The notes below the pieces were generated by a model. The model worked only from the letters and a program-made list of their open reading frames with translations. It did no database searches and was not told the origin of the DNA. Shown piece by piece: positions 51,134-60,923 of a stretch of DNA of 64,000 bases; the stretch's first letter is position 1; each line of letters opens with the position of its first letter. This DNA is from Sediminibacterium sp. Lineage in GTDB: Bacteria > Bacteroidota > Bacteroidia > B-17B0 > Aurantibacillaceae. A program made the translations under genes and the position numbers. The stretch covers positions 62,001 to 126,000 of the forward strand of contig JASGCO010000009.1 of NCBI GenBank assembly GCA_030054095.1, in the 5' to 3' direction.

Positions 51134-52375
51134 TTACTTCACGCTTCCATTCTTCGCATTGCTCAGATTTTTGTAAATCGTTACATATTTTTCCACTGCC
51201 ATATTCAGGTCAAAATACTCAACGGCTATTTGTCTGTATAACGAAGGATGGTTTAATAGTGCACGGTATTCGTTTAGCGCCTGCTTATAAGCGGCTTCAT
51301 CAAAACTATTTAAAAGCACTCCTCCCCTGCTATCCTTAAAAAAGAAGTCGTTATCCCCTATGCCACTATTCGTAATTATCGGAAGGTTCATTGCCCAGCA
51401 CTCGGCCATTTTGGTTGGCGAAGATGCTAATTTTGAATACGAAGGTTTGATGAAAAAAATAGAAGCCGTTGCAAGAGACAGATAAGACGGCACCTCCTGA
51501 TAGGAACAACTTCGGCTTATTATCCATGTTCTTGCCTCTACGGGATAGGTCTCTAAAATTTCACGAAGAGGTTCTGTGTCTTTGGTAAGGATCAAAAATT
51601 TTAATGTTGGCAACTGTTCTTTCCACACCATTAAGCAATCTATCATTTCGCGCGTGTAATACCAGGTACCAATTGAGCCTGCATAAACAATAACATGATC
51701 CTGATCTCCTAAACCCATTGATGCTGCCAGTTCCTCATTACGCACCGATGTAAACAATTCAAGGTTTGTGCAACACGGAATAATGGTCGTCCGCTGTTCT
51801 AATTTCCAATCCGGAAAACGGGATTGCATATCCTTTAATGCCGCTGCTGTAAGTGAAACAATAGCATCTGCCAATTGGTAAAAAGCTTTCTCCTTGCGCT
51901 TAAAATAGTTATAAAACAGTCTGTGTACTTTGTTCTCCCTGCTCCAGATACCTCCGTCCAGTCGCTCGTCTGCCCAGAATCCCCGCATATCAAAAACAAA
52001 AGGAATGCCATACTTTGCCTTCATTCTCAACCCAATCAATGCTGCAAGATAACTACGACAATGTATCAGCGCTATCTTACGATGCTTTAGTTCCGCTTTC
52101 GCCAATCGCATCAACTGACGGATATAATGTACCCTGCTGAATGCCCCTCCTTCTTCTTTATATAAAACATACTGCCACGTAATACCGTTTTCTTCTGCAA
52201 GCTGCCGTACGTTATCCCCTTCTTTACTCAGACGATCGGGTTTTTCGCAACTAAGTATTGTAATTGCATATCCGCTTTTCGATATCCCGATCAGATAAGG
52301 AAGAATCTGAGACCGCCCTAACGGGTCTGTCAGCCCATCAAATGCTATAAAGAGTGTATGTACAGGAACTGGCAT
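51134..52375 (-). CDS. Glycosyltransferase family 4 protein
   Basis: 413 residues, GT-B fold. The N-terminal part has FIAFDGLTDPLGRSQILPYL and FVFDMRGFWADERLDGG; the C-terminal nucleotide-sugar domain has VIVYAGSIGTWYYTREM and SSPTKMAECWAMNLPIITN, including the EX7E-like region of family 4. It would transfer a sugar to a polysaccharide or glycolipid precursor in the cytosol. It stands at the left end of the polysaccharide locus and is divergent from the Wzy-like gene, with start codons 33 bp apart. Confidence 0.88.
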   Translation of the reverse strand: MPVPVHTLFIAFDGLTDPLGRSQILPYLIGISKSGYAITILSCEKPDRLSKEGDNVRQLAEENGITWQYVLYKEEGGAFSRVHYIRQLMRLAKAELKHRKIALIHCRSYLAALIGLRMKAKYGIPFVFDMRGFWADERLDGGIWSRENKVHRLFYNYFKRKEKAFYQLADAIVSLTAAALKDMQSRFPDWKLEQRTTIIPCCTNLELFTSVRNEELAASMGLGDQDHVIVYAGSIGTWYYTREMIDCLMVWKEQLPTLKFLILTKDTEPLREILETYPVEARTWIISRSCSYQEVPSYLSLATASIFFIKPSYSKLASSPTKMAECWAMNLPIITNSGIGDNDFFFKDSRGGVLLNSFDEAAYKQALNEYRALLNHPSLYRQIAVEYFDLNMAVEKYVTIYKNLSNAKNGSVK

Positions 52376-52407
52376 CTGATCGGGTAAAATTAGTACATTT
52401 ACATGTG

Positions 52408-53751
52408 ATGGGCAATAGCCTTAGTATATTCGACATACTTATCCCTCCGATATACGTTATTGCCATTGTGCTTTTTGCCAGAACTATTAAAACCAAAAAC
52501 ATACAGCAACATCCCGAATACACCTTCTTCGTAAAAGGTTTATTGGCCAGAATGATTGGGGCGTGCTCGCTTGGCCTTATTTATTATTTTTACTATGGAG
52601 GGGGAGATACCATTAACTATTTTGAAACGGCCAACGCGTACGTTAACCTTGCCTTTAAAAACAGTTCCGATTTCCTACAGGGCTGGCTGGGAAATGCGGA
52701 GGGCAAAGAATACTCTTTTTTCTCGGAAGAAACCGGTTATCCTGTTTACTATCAACGAGACAAACACTCCTTTTTTGTGGTGCGATTACTCATTCCAATA
52801 GTGTTTTTAAGCTGTCAGAACTATTTTACTTCCGCCATTATGGTGTCTGTAGTAACTTATGCAGGGCTATGGAAACTATACCAAACCTTTTTAAACGCGT
52901 TTCCGAAACTTCAGAAAGAACTCGCCATAGCGTGTCTGTTTGTTCCCTCCTGTTTATTTTGGGGTTCAGGAATCATAAAGGACTCTTTCACGCTTTCGGC
53001 AGTGGGCTGGTTTACGTACGGATTCTATCATTTTTTTATTTTAAAACTCCGCAAACCAAAATTTGCACTTTATATGTCCCTGGCCGCCTTTATTCTTCTG
53101 GCGGTTAAACCATACATTTTCTTCGCGCTTCTGCCTGGATCCATACTTTACCTCAGCAACAACATGGCTGCCAAAATTGATAACGCGTTTTTACGTTTTT
53201 TAATCGCGCCCCTCATTTTGTCTCTTGGCGGAATAACAGGCTATTACGTATTACTTAAAATGGGAGATAATCTTGGGCAATATAAAGTAGATAGAGTTCT
53301 TGAGAAAGCGGTTATTACCCAACAGGATCTTAAAGCCGATTATTATAAAGGTAACTCATTTGATATTGGTGAGTTTGATGCTAGTGTTGGCAGTGTGATA
53401 TCGAAAGCTCCTGTCGCTATTTTTGCAGGAATTTTCAGACCCGGTTTATGGGATGTGCGAAACCCGGTAATGCTCTTTTCCGCACTGGAAAACACGTACT
53501 TATTACTGCTGACACTATTCCTTCTTTTTAAACTGAAATTTTTTGGGTTCTTTGCGCTGATACGAGCACATCCCATGGTCATGTTTTGCATGTTGTTCTC
53601 CGTTTTTTTCGCGTTTTCGGTTGGTTTAACAGTAGCTAATTTTGGCACATTAGTGCGTTTACGTATTCCGGAACTTCCATTCTTTGTGGCAGGCATCTTC
53701 ATTTTACGGCACCTTTACGAAGTACAGACCGGTAAGAAATTAAAATTTTAG
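52408..53751 (+). CDS. Multi-pass membrane protein, possible polysaccharide polymerase or GT-C transferase
   Basis: 447 residues from the ATG at 52408 (MGNSLSIFDILIPPIYV); the frame extends to 52354 but overlaps the divergent gene. About ten membrane segments. An early loop carries YYGGGDTINYFETANAY, an acidic motif of the GT-C type, and FVPSCLFWGSGIIKDSF resembles the PSxLFWSSGxxKD motif of uncharacterised polysaccharide-locus proteins. Probable roles are repeat-unit polymerisation or sugar transfer from a lipid donor; which one cannot be decided by reading. It ends 8 bp from the convergent amidotransferase stop. Confidence 0.65.
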   Translation: MGNSLSIFDILIPPIYVIAIVLFARTIKTKNIQQHPEYTFFVKGLLARMIGACSLGLIYYFYYGGGDTINYFETANAYVNLAFKNSSDFLQGWLGNAEGKEYSFFSEETGYPVYYQRDKHSFFVVRLLIPIVFLSCQNYFTSAIMVSVVTYAGLWKLYQTFLNAFPKLQKELAIACLFVPSCLFWGSGIIKDSFTLSAVGWFTYGFYHFFILKLRKPKFALYMSLAAFILLAVKPYIFFALLPGSILYLSNNMAAKIDNAFLRFLIAPLILSLGGITGYYVLLKMGDNLGQYKVDRVLEKAVITQQDLKADYYKGNSFDIGEFDASVGSVISKAPVAIFAGIFRPGLWDVRNPVMLFSALENTYLLLLTLFLLFKLKFFGFFALIRAHPMVMFCMLFSVFFAFSVGLTVANFGTLVRLRIPELPFFVAGIFILRHLYEVQTGKKLKF

Positions 53752-53759
53752 ACCCGCCT

Positions 53760-55670
53760 CTAATTAGAACGCATCCAGCGCTCATACCACATCTGAAACA
53801 TGAGCAAATACCATATTTTTTGACTTAACTCACGTTTACCACCCAAAAACGCATCTCGCAATTTAATCACTTCAGAAACAGAAAAATAGCCATGCTGCTT
53901 TAATTTTTCCTCACTCAGATAGTCCATCACATGAGGTTTAAGCGCTCCTCGCAACCACTTGTCAACCGGTATGGCAAATCCCATTTTCGGTCGTTCCATC
54001 ATACTTTTGGGAACATAGTGGTGAACCAACTCCCGCAATATCCGCTTTTTAACACCGTTATCGTATTTATAAGTATCCGGGAGACGTGCCGCCCATTCAA
54101 TGATCCTGTGATCTAAAAACGGTTCGCGCGATTCCAGACTAAAAGCCATAGATGCCCTATCTACCTTTTGCATAATATCATCGGTCAGATACGTCTCGTA
54201 ATCTATTGCCATAATATAAGCAAGGCTACTAAAGTACTCCGCCTTTAATTCTTTACTGGCATACTTATCGGGTAAACATTTATATTTAACCGCCATGATC
54301 TGACGTAATTTTTCAGCAGGGTACAATTGCGTAAGGCTCCTCATCACATTTTCAGGTGCCGGATCCTTTAATAACACTTTAAGTTTCTCGTAACGGTTAT
54401 GAAAATTATACCGGTTACGTAACCATGGCAAGCGGTCTCCGGGTACGCTTTCCATAAGCGCGGCCATGCCATGCCTCACAAAACCGGGCCATTGCGATAA
54501 GCGCTTGCCAAACCGTTCCATATAATCGTAACGGTTATACCCTGCAAAAATTTCATCGCCTCCATCCGCGCTCAAAGCTACCGTTACCTGTTGTCTTGCC
54601 ATTTTACTGACCAGCATGGTAGGAATAGCGCTACTATCGGCAAAAGGTTCATCGTAATAAAACGGTAAGTCTGCAATTAGTGCCACTGCTTCCTGCTCTG
54701 AACATTCCATTTCATAATGATCCGTTCCAAGGTGTCTAGCAATAGTCTTTGCGTAAGGCGCTTCGTTTAATCCGATATCCGGAACAGCAATTGTAAAGGT
54801 TTTCAATGGCGACGCGCTATCTTTTTGGAGCAGGCTTACTACACATGTACTATCATATCCACCACTCAAAAATACACCAACCGGTACATCAGCCACCATA
54901 CGGTATTTAAACGCCGAACTTAACAACTCCTCTGTGTGCTGCACAGCTTCAGCAAATGAGAGATCTAATTTTGGTTGATTATAGGTATCATAAACACTCC
55001 AGTAACGGCTTATACTAGTTTTCTGGTTAGTCAGCGACACATTAAGATAATGCCCGGGTTCCAGCTTATAACTATCCTTGTAAATACAATAAGGCGCGGG
55101 GATATTACCAAACTGCATGTAAGAAGCCAGTGCATCTGTATCTACCGCTTTCTGAAAACGTGGATGTTTCTCAAATGCCTTCAACTCACTGCCAAAAAGA
55201 AAGAGTCCATCTTTCCAGTAATAAAAAAACGGCTTTACCCCTGCTCTATCTCTGAAACAAATAAGTTCCTCTTTATTCCTGTCATACACCACAATGGCAA
55301 ACATGCCTATAAACTTTTGCACGGAGGCAGTTCCCCACTCCGCGTAAGCATGTAAAATCACTTCGGTGTCTGAGTTACTTACAAACCGGTGACCCCTTTC
55401 TTCCAGTTCCTGTCTGATCTCCCGGTAATTATATATTTCACCATTAAATACTACCGTGTAATGCAGGAAGTGCATCGGCTGCTTTCCTCCCTCTGACAAA
55501 TCAATCACAGCGAGGCGTCTTTGCCCTAAGCCCACCTGATAGTTTCTGGAAGAATACAGCTTCGTTCCCGACGCGTCCGGACCACGATGATATAATGTCT
55601 CCGTCATTGCACGAAGTACATCCGTGTTTGTGATACTTTTAAAATCTATAAAACCGGCGATTCCACACAT
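53760..55670 (-). CDS. asnB: Asparagine synthase-type glutamine-dependent amidotransferase
   Basis: 636 residues. The class II glutaminase begins MCGIAGF with nucleophile Cys2; YHRGPDASG and NGEIYNYREI are intact. The synthetase half has the PP-loop GVFLSGGYDSTCVV and SADGGDEIFAGYNRYDY. In metabolism AsnB makes asparagine; in polysaccharide loci paralogues often amidate sugar acids. The location among glycosyltransferases favours the second, but this is inference. Its start overlaps the transglutaminase-like stop by 25 bases, so translation is coupled. Confidence 0.92.
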   Translation of the reverse strand: MCGIAGFIDFKSITNTDVLRAMTETLYHRGPDASGTKLYSSRNYQVGLGQRRLAVIDLSEGGKQPMHFLHYTVVFNGEIYNYREIRQELEERGHRFVSNSDTEVILHAYAEWGTASVQKFIGMFAIVVYDRNKEELICFRDRAGVKPFFYYWKDGLFLFGSELKAFEKHPRFQKAVDTDALASYMQFGNIPAPYCIYKDSYKLEPGHYLNVSLTNQKTSISRYWSVYDTYNQPKLDLSFAEAVQHTEELLSSAFKYRMVADVPVGVFLSGGYDSTCVVSLLQKDSASPLKTFTIAVPDIGLNEAPYAKTIARHLGTDHYEMECSEQEAVALIADLPFYYDEPFADSSAIPTMLVSKMARQQVTVALSADGGDEIFAGYNRYDYMERFGKRLSQWPGFVRHGMAALMESVPGDRLPWLRNRYNFHNRYEKLKVLLKDPAPENVMRSLTQLYPAEKLRQIMAVKYKCLPDKYASKELKAEYFSSLAYIMAIDYETYLTDDIMQKVDRASMAFSLESREPFLDHRIIEWAARLPDTYKYDNGVKKRILRELVHHYVPKSMMERPKMGFAIPVDKWLRGALKPHVMDYLSEEKLKQHGYFSVSEVIKLRDAFLGGKRELSQKIWYLLMFQMWYERWMRSN

Positions 55671-56497
55671 GCTGCTGCTACAAGTTGTTCTGTTTCGGTT
55701 TCCGGCTCCTTTCTGAAGTGCCGCTTAAATTGAATAAGCGCTAATACCAACAAGGTTAAAGGAGTACCTATGGTCAGGTAATACGTTACGCGATGAAGCA
55801 AGCGCATGCGCTTAGCCGGAACTTCATTTTCTTTACCGTATTCTACCCGCTCCAAAAGTGTATTAATCTGGCTTTCTGTATAAATATGCTGATACACAGC
55901 ATATAATTCCTTACGGTGTTGCTTGTAAAATGCTATTCCCTCATTTGGAAAACTGGTTAATCGCCAATTGGGTTCCGTAGTTACATCATACAAATGCCAG
56001 GTGCCATTATACTTTACCTCACATAAAAAGTGTCCTGGTCCGGTAGGATACCCAAGCCCCACCACACGCGTGGAAATTCCTTTCCGTTGCAACAAAGCCA
56101 TAAACACCATGGTTTGCTGATTACATAACCCTTCCTGATAAGCCATCAGTTCCTCCGGAATAACCACACCTGATAAATGGAACCAGATATACCTTCCGCT
56201 TAAAGCGGCTATCCAGTTTTGACGTACAGTGTATTCCGCATAGCCATGGAAAAATTTTCCGTTTACAAACATCTGCGTTGCCCGAATGTAACTTAAAGTG
56301 TCAAATTTCTCTTTAGATACTTTGTTGCAAACGCCATTCAAAAAAAGTTCTGCCTTATCCATTGTATTTATTGCGTGTAACTCCGGGCTAAAATGCTCCT
56401 TCTGTGATTCAGGTTTAGATCGGGTTAAAGGAACCGGTTTAAAAAAGGGGATCAGACTTAAAACAAAAAGGACAAGGTATAAATAAAAAAATTTCAT
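55646..56497 (-). CDS. Membrane-anchored transglutaminase-like protein
   Basis: 283 residues from the ATG at 56497 (MKFFYLYLVLFVLSLIPFF); a TTG at 56509 adds four residues. An N-terminal segment and a second one near residue 235-257 anchor the protein. The transglutaminase-like core has EGLCNQQTMVFMALLQRKGI with the catalytic Cys, then GHFLCEVKYNGTWHLYDVT with His and Asp. The family includes peptidases and cross-linking enzymes. Its place between GT2 and AsnB, overlapping both neighbours closely, ties it to polysaccharide assembly or modification. Confidence 0.8.
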   Translation of the reverse strand: MKFFYLYLVLFVLSLIPFFKPVPLTRSKPESQKEHFSPELHAINTMDKAELFLNGVCNKVSKEKFDTLSYIRATQMFVNGKFFHGYAEYTVRQNWIAALSGRYIWFHLSGVVIPEELMAYQEGLCNQQTMVFMALLQRKGISTRVVGLGYPTGPGHFLCEVKYNGTWHLYDVTTEPNWRLTSFPNEGIAFYKQHRKELYAVYQHIYTESQINTLLERVEYGKENEVPAKRMRLLHRVTYYLTIGTPLTLLVLALIQFKRHFRKEPETETEQLVAAACVESPVL

Positions 56498-56510
56498 TAC
56501 AGTTCTCAAA

Positions 56511-57380
56511 TTAGAATTTGCGCTTCACTAATAGTCCTATAAACTTCAATGGGCTTACCCAAAACCCTTTAACACCATAAACTATAGCTGACTTTAACTG
56601 GCGTATTTTAAAATGTGAAGCGGCCAAAATAAACATGCCCAAAAGTAAGGATTTCTTGTATATGCCTGAAGGAATAAGGGCATGTGAGCAAAGTTCGTTA
56701 TAAAATACCTCATTGTCTTTTACCAATGCTGGCGTAAGGGTTGCCGACATACTTCCTTGGTGCACATTGTAATGAAGAGGAGTTATGTTTCCGTTACAGA
56801 TACCATTTCCTCTCTGGTAACACTCAATAAGAAAATAGCGATCGGCGGTACTGGACAAGCGTGTATTAAATGTCAGATGATTTCTCCTTAAAAATTCGGC
56901 TCTGAAAAGGTAATTTGAAGGACAAGTTACCACATCCTGCTTATACAACAATATCTCTTCGATGCCATCTTTCCCTGCACCTCTGAATCCGGTTCCGATA
57001 GATTTGCCTTCCGTAACTTTGCTGACCGGCCCCGAAACGAAATCTATTGCTTGATTCGTCATTAAAGCGTTCATACGGCTCCGCAAAAAATCCGGGGGCA
57101 TAACATCATCCACATCAAAAAACAGGATAAAATTACCCAAAGCCAGTTTAAGCCCATTATTACGCGCAGCAGACACGCCTGCGTTAGGCTGATAATAATA
57201 TTTAAACCGCGTGTCCGTTATTTTACTAAAAACCAATTTGGTATCATCCGTACTTCCATCATCTACCAAAATGCATTCAAATTTTTCGATATTCTGATTA
57301 CATATTCCTTCTTTTAATGCCAAAATATAACGGGAACCATTATAAGAGGGGACAACAATAGATATTTCAACAGCACTCAT
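56511..57380 (-). CDS. Glycosyltransferase family 2 protein
   Basis: 289 residues from the ATG at 57380 (MSAVEISIVVPSYNGSRY); the upstream extension to 57431 would hide this classic start. GT-A motifs: VVPSYNG, ILVDDGSTDDT, ARNNGLKLA and FFDVDDV, which gives the metal-binding DxD. It transfers a sugar from a nucleotide donor. It is the first gene of the GT2, transglutaminase, AsnB unit. The gap to the divergent acyltransferase gene is ~150 bp and should hold both promoters, but I could not pick clear boxes. Confidence 0.9.
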   Translation of the reverse strand: MSAVEISIVVPSYNGSRYILALKEGICNQNIEKFECILVDDGSTDDTKLVFSKITDTRFKYYYQPNAGVSAARNNGLKLALGNFILFFDVDDVMPPDFLRSRMNALMTNQAIDFVSGPVSKVTEGKSIGTGFRGAGKDGIEEILLYKQDVVTCPSNYLFRAEFLRRNHLTFNTRLSSTADRYFLIECYQRGNGICNGNITPLHYNVHQGSMSATLTPALVKDNEVFYNELCSHALIPSGIYKKSLLLGMFILAASHFKIRQLKSAIVYGVKGFWVSPLKFIGLLVKRKF

Positions 57381-57532
57381 GCTCTGGCATAAAAATAGGA
57401 TTTTGAACAAAACTATAAACACTAAACCCAATTATTTTTAAGTAGCTCTTTTATTATAACGCGACCATAGTTGTTGAAAAATCAGAAGTATCAAACATGC
57501 TTCTGACCATGATTTCAGTAATTTTACCCGCT

Positions 57533-58624
57533 ATGGGTGCCAAACTACACTTTACAGGACTTAATGGTTTAAGAGCTATTGCTGCTTTGGCGGTTCTGTT
57601 TAGTCACACCACACTGGGACTAACAGAATTTGGGCTTAATGCCAGTTATTTAGGCCGTGATGCAGACGGAAACCCTACCACAACGCTTTTGGCCGGTTTT
57701 GGGGTATCCATTTTTTTTGCATTGAGTGGCTTTTTAATAACCTTTCTGCTACTTACCGAAAAGGACAAAGCGGCCATTAATATTAAACACTTTTATTTAC
57801 GCCGGATATTACGCATTTTTCCACTTTACTATTTCTACCTGACAGTATGTATTCTGGCACTTGTCTTGTTTAAAGAACCATTCAATAATCAATACCTGAT
57901 TTTTTACTTATTGCCATTCGCAAACGTGCCCTTTTTCCTGAGTTGCGGTTTACCATTGGTGTCACATTACTGGTCACTGGCTGTTGAAGAACAATTTTAC
58001 TTGTTTTGGCCCTGGCTGGTTAAAATCAAAAAACGTTTGCTTCCTATTGTAATCGGGCTGATCGTATTCCTTATGTTCTTAAAACTTGCACTAAGAATTC
58101 TGGCTATAAACACGGGGTACGAAATGCCCTACACTGTGCTTCACGTTACCCGTTTCCATTGTATTTTGATTGGATGTTTGGGTGCCATTCTCTATAAACA
58201 CAATTACTCCCGTGTACTAACCTTGTTAAGAAGCGTTCCTGCACAACTTATTGCCTGGGCTGCCATTTTTGCGGCAATGCTTAATCACTTTCACTTACTA
58301 TCGGTACTGGACAATGAATTTTTTTCCGTATTCACTGTTATCCTGATTCTGGGGCAAATTAATACCGGTGTAAAAATTATTAACCTGGAAAATAAACCCA
58401 TGCACTTCCTGGGACAGATCTCCTATGGCATATACATTTATCACCCACTGATTATCTTCCTCCTTAGTAAAATCATGCATTTTACTTCAGATCACTGGAC
58501 ACACCGCCTAACTGTTTACAGTAGTGTGACTGCACTCACTTTATTCCTTTCTTATATTTCCTATGATTTTTTTGAACAAAAATTTTTAAATATGAAATCA
58601 AAATTCCGGCTGGAGCATTATTAA
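57533..58624 (+). CDS. Acyltransferase family 3 (OafA/YrhL-like) membrane protein
   Basis: 363 residues from ATG 57533 (MGAKLHFTGLNGLRAIAALAVL); an ATG at 57497 gives 12 more residues and cannot be excluded. About ten membrane segments. Family motifs: GLNGLRAIAAL, LFSHTTLG with the catalytic His, ALSGFLITFLLL, RRILRIFPLYY, and SHYWSLAVEEQFYLFWP. Such enzymes O-acetylate or acylate surface sugars across the membrane. Its location suggests decoration of the polysaccharide made by this locus. The 3' end is 9 bp from the convergent neighbour. Confidence 0.92.
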   Translation: MGAKLHFTGLNGLRAIAALAVLFSHTTLGLTEFGLNASYLGRDADGNPTTTLLAGFGVSIFFALSGFLITFLLLTEKDKAAINIKHFYLRRILRIFPLYYFYLTVCILALVLFKEPFNNQYLIFYLLPFANVPFFLSCGLPLVSHYWSLAVEEQFYLFWPWLVKIKKRLLPIVIGLIVFLMFLKLALRILAINTGYEMPYTVLHVTRFHCILIGCLGAILYKHNYSRVLTLLRSVPAQLIAWAAIFAAMLNHFHLLSVLDNEFFSVFTVILILGQINTGVKIINLENKPMHFLGQISYGIYIYHPLIIFLLSKIMHFTSDHWTHRLTVYSSVTALTLFLSYISYDFFEQKFLNMKSKFRLEHY

Positions 58625-58633
58625 CGGCTATTC

Positions 58634-60076
58634 TTACAGCAATTTCCGGCCACTTAAAAAAGGGAATAAACAAAAACAGGAAGCCATCAGCGTAAAGGGA
58701 TAAATTGGCGCAAAGTATCTGTACTCACAGTACTTAAAAAAGAATGTCAGAACAAACGTCATCAACACAACCATCAAGCTGAGTATTGAAAATAAGTTAT
58801 AGCCCCTTATCATTTTAACCGTTCCCTGCCAGAAAACACAAAACCATCCGAAAAATCCGAATAGTAAATAAAACGCCACATACATCAGTTTTATCACTTT
58901 ATCTATAATACTGAGTTGTGAAAATGCTACCGGATACAAGTTATATGCTCCCCAACCATTGATAAGAAACTTTTTCAGGCTTCTGAATCCCGACAAATAG
59001 TGTAACAGTGGTTTCTCGCTCTCAAACGCGTGCTGATAGCGCCGGAAGGTATGTTTAATATATTGCAAAGTATCAGGATTTTTCCCCGCCTCATACCTTC
59101 CTATCAGTAACTTCAAACGTGCAAGGGAATCCTTAGTATAGGTAGATGTATAAATGTAGTCCGGAAGCCGTATATCAGGATTTGGCGGTGTGGCCCCTAA
59201 ACCAAAATACATCAGTTCCGCCGTGGGATCCCAAAAATTGAAATCGCCACCCCATGAACCCACAAATTCACAGACCTCTACATAGTAGGTATTGGCATAA
59301 AGTGTGCGGTAATAATTGAAACTCATTAATGGATGCGGATCGTTATGATAAAGGCGGTTATAGCGCATCCATATCATTTCCCCCAACAGAAAAGGAACGA
59401 AAAACACAAGGGCATACAACAGTACCCGCCGGTCAGCCAACGCTTTTATCAGAAAATAAACGGCAATAGCCAATCCCGCGGATAACATCACTGGTCGCAA
59501 AAACACGATAATCAGAAAAAATACTCCGGCTAACGCATAACTGAACCATTTACGATTAGCAATGGCACGGGCAAGAAAGTAAAAACAAAAAATAGTACAC
59601 GACACAGCCAAACTATCTGATAAAACGCAACCCGCATACACCACTACATAAGACGATAAAGCATACGTATAAAAAATCAGGTTGTAAATACCTCTTTCCG
59701 GCCGGATCAAAAAAGCAAGCCTTGCAAGCAAAACAATACTTATAACGTGCATTCCCCATTGAATGGCGACAATCCCCCAAAGCGCACTCTTAAATCCGAA
59801 CAGATTAAAAAACACAGAAAGGAAAACAGCGTAACCGGGCAACTTTCCATTTGGATAAAAATAATCCGACAAAAACAGATTAAAAGCGCTGCTGATGTAC
59901 TCCTGGGAGTCGCCATGTATAATGGCAGGAGTCCCCGGAAACGTATGAATCCGCATGTTTAATGTGTACCAAACCAGCAAACAGCCAGACAGAACCGCCG
60001 ATATAACTACCGGCTTAACGGTTGATAGCGGTTCTACCCAAAATATCGCTGTTAAATATTTCCGTATCGGTTTCAC
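58634..60076 (-). CDS. Multi-pass GT-C-like glycosyltransferase, unassigned
   Basis: 480 residues with about ten membrane segments. An early extracytoplasmic loop has AIIHGDSQEYISSAFNL, the acidic GDSxxY motif typical of GT-C enzymes that use lipid-linked sugars. A large periplasmic segment (~245-390) follows, then four more membrane segments. I cannot match it to a named family. The gap to the methyltransferase upstream is 86 bp, so it may belong to the same minus-strand operon. Confidence 0.65.
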   Translation of the reverse strand: MKPIRKYLTAIFWVEPLSTVKPVVISAVLSGCLLVWYTLNMRIHTFPGTPAIIHGDSQEYISSAFNLFLSDYFYPNGKLPGYAVFLSVFFNLFGFKSALWGIVAIQWGMHVISIVLLARLAFLIRPERGIYNLIFYTYALSSYVVVYAGCVLSDSLAVSCTIFCFYFLARAIANRKWFSYALAGVFFLIIVFLRPVMLSAGLAIAVYFLIKALADRRVLLYALVFFVPFLLGEMIWMRYNRLYHNDPHPLMSFNYYRTLYANTYYVEVCEFVGSWGGDFNFWDPTAELMYFGLGATPPNPDIRLPDYIYTSTYTKDSLARLKLLIGRYEAGKNPDTLQYIKHTFRRYQHAFESEKPLLHYLSGFRSLKKFLINGWGAYNLYPVAFSQLSIIDKVIKLMYVAFYLLFGFFGWFCVFWQGTVKMIRGYNLFSILSLMVVLMTFVLTFFFKYCEYRYFAPIYPFTLMASCFCLFPFLSGRKLL

Positions 60077-60162
60077 TTTTTATTCCTCCACCTAAATGGT
60101 ATCCCTTCAACATTCAGTCTTCATTTCAATTACACGCGTTTCATTGCTGCTGCAACCCTTCC

Positions 60163-60915
60163 TCAAGGTTTACAGATTGCAAAAAACGTTTTACACTTTT
60201 TAATTTCATCTTCACGTTCTACCATTACATAGTCTGATGATAATGGATACATTGGTTTTCTGATTAAACCACGGATAATCGCATTCTGCCACTTTAATGG
60301 TAATTTCCGGGCACCTCTCCTGTATAATATAAATTCCGCGTATCTGGCTAAAGAATACCGGAATCCCCCCCCCCGATCATACCGCGCATATTTCTGGCCA
60401 CTAATCCGCTGGCTGGAAAAATGCTGGTTTAAAAGGTCTTTAAACTCCTGAAAGTTCCATTCCTGTGTGTGGTAAGGGTTCTCAATAAACCCTTTAGGGC
60501 TGTTTACCGGAAAATTAGGTGTTGAAAGGATGATACTTCCTCCCGGTTTTAGAACACGCTTAAATTCATTCAGTACTTCGTGATAACGGGTTGTATGCTC
60601 AATGGTTTCAAAAGAAACAACAGCGTCAAACACTCCATTGGGAAAAGGTAAAACACAAGCGTCCATAACCATAAACGTGAGTTTGTCCCTTTGGTACTTT
60701 TGCTGACATTCTGCTATAGATGCCTCCGAAATATCACCACCTGTAACAATATGTCCTAGCCGCGCCAGATAGTCGGATCCAAATCCTGTACCACAGGCAA
60801 GGTCAAGCACAGTTAAGGATGCCGATCCCAGTAATCGCCCCGCCTCCTCATACCGGTGCAGATGTTCACCCCACCATGGATTATCTGTAGTATCTGATTG
60901 CCGCTCGTCTGACAT
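60163..60915 (-). CDS. Class I SAM-dependent methyltransferase containing a G10 tract
   Basis: 250 residues. SAM-binding motif I is VLDLACGTGFGSDYLA, followed by VTGGDIS and the motif FDAVVSFETIEHTTRY. It is a type-11 methyltransferase, probably acting on a sugar or lipid carrier in this locus. Codons near residues 181-184 (DRGGGFR) are encoded by ten consecutive G (60365-60374 as C on the plus strand). Gain or loss of one base would truncate the last ~65 residues. The gene is 8 bp downstream of a glycosyltransferase and is co-transcribed with it. Confidence 0.88.
   Translation of the reverse strand: MSDERQSDTTDNPWWGEHLHRYEEAGRLLGSASLTVLDLACGTGFGSDYLARLGHIVTGGDISEASIAECQQKYQRDKLTFMVMDACVLPFPNGVFDAVVSFETIEHTTRYHEVLNEFKRVLKPGGSIILSTPNFPVNSPKGFIENPYHTQEWNFQEFKDLLNQHFSSQRISGQKYARYDRGGGFRYSLARYAEFILYRRGARKLPLKWQNAIIRGLIRKPMYPLSSDYVMVEREDEIKKCKTFFAICKP
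60365..60374 (-). repeat. G10 homopolymer inside a methyltransferase gene
   Basis: Ten G on the coding strand encode part of RGGG. As given, the frame stays open. Slipped-strand change would switch the frame, as in phase-variable sugar-modifying genes of other bacteria. Confidence 0.85.
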
Positions 60916-60923
60916 ATAACAAC

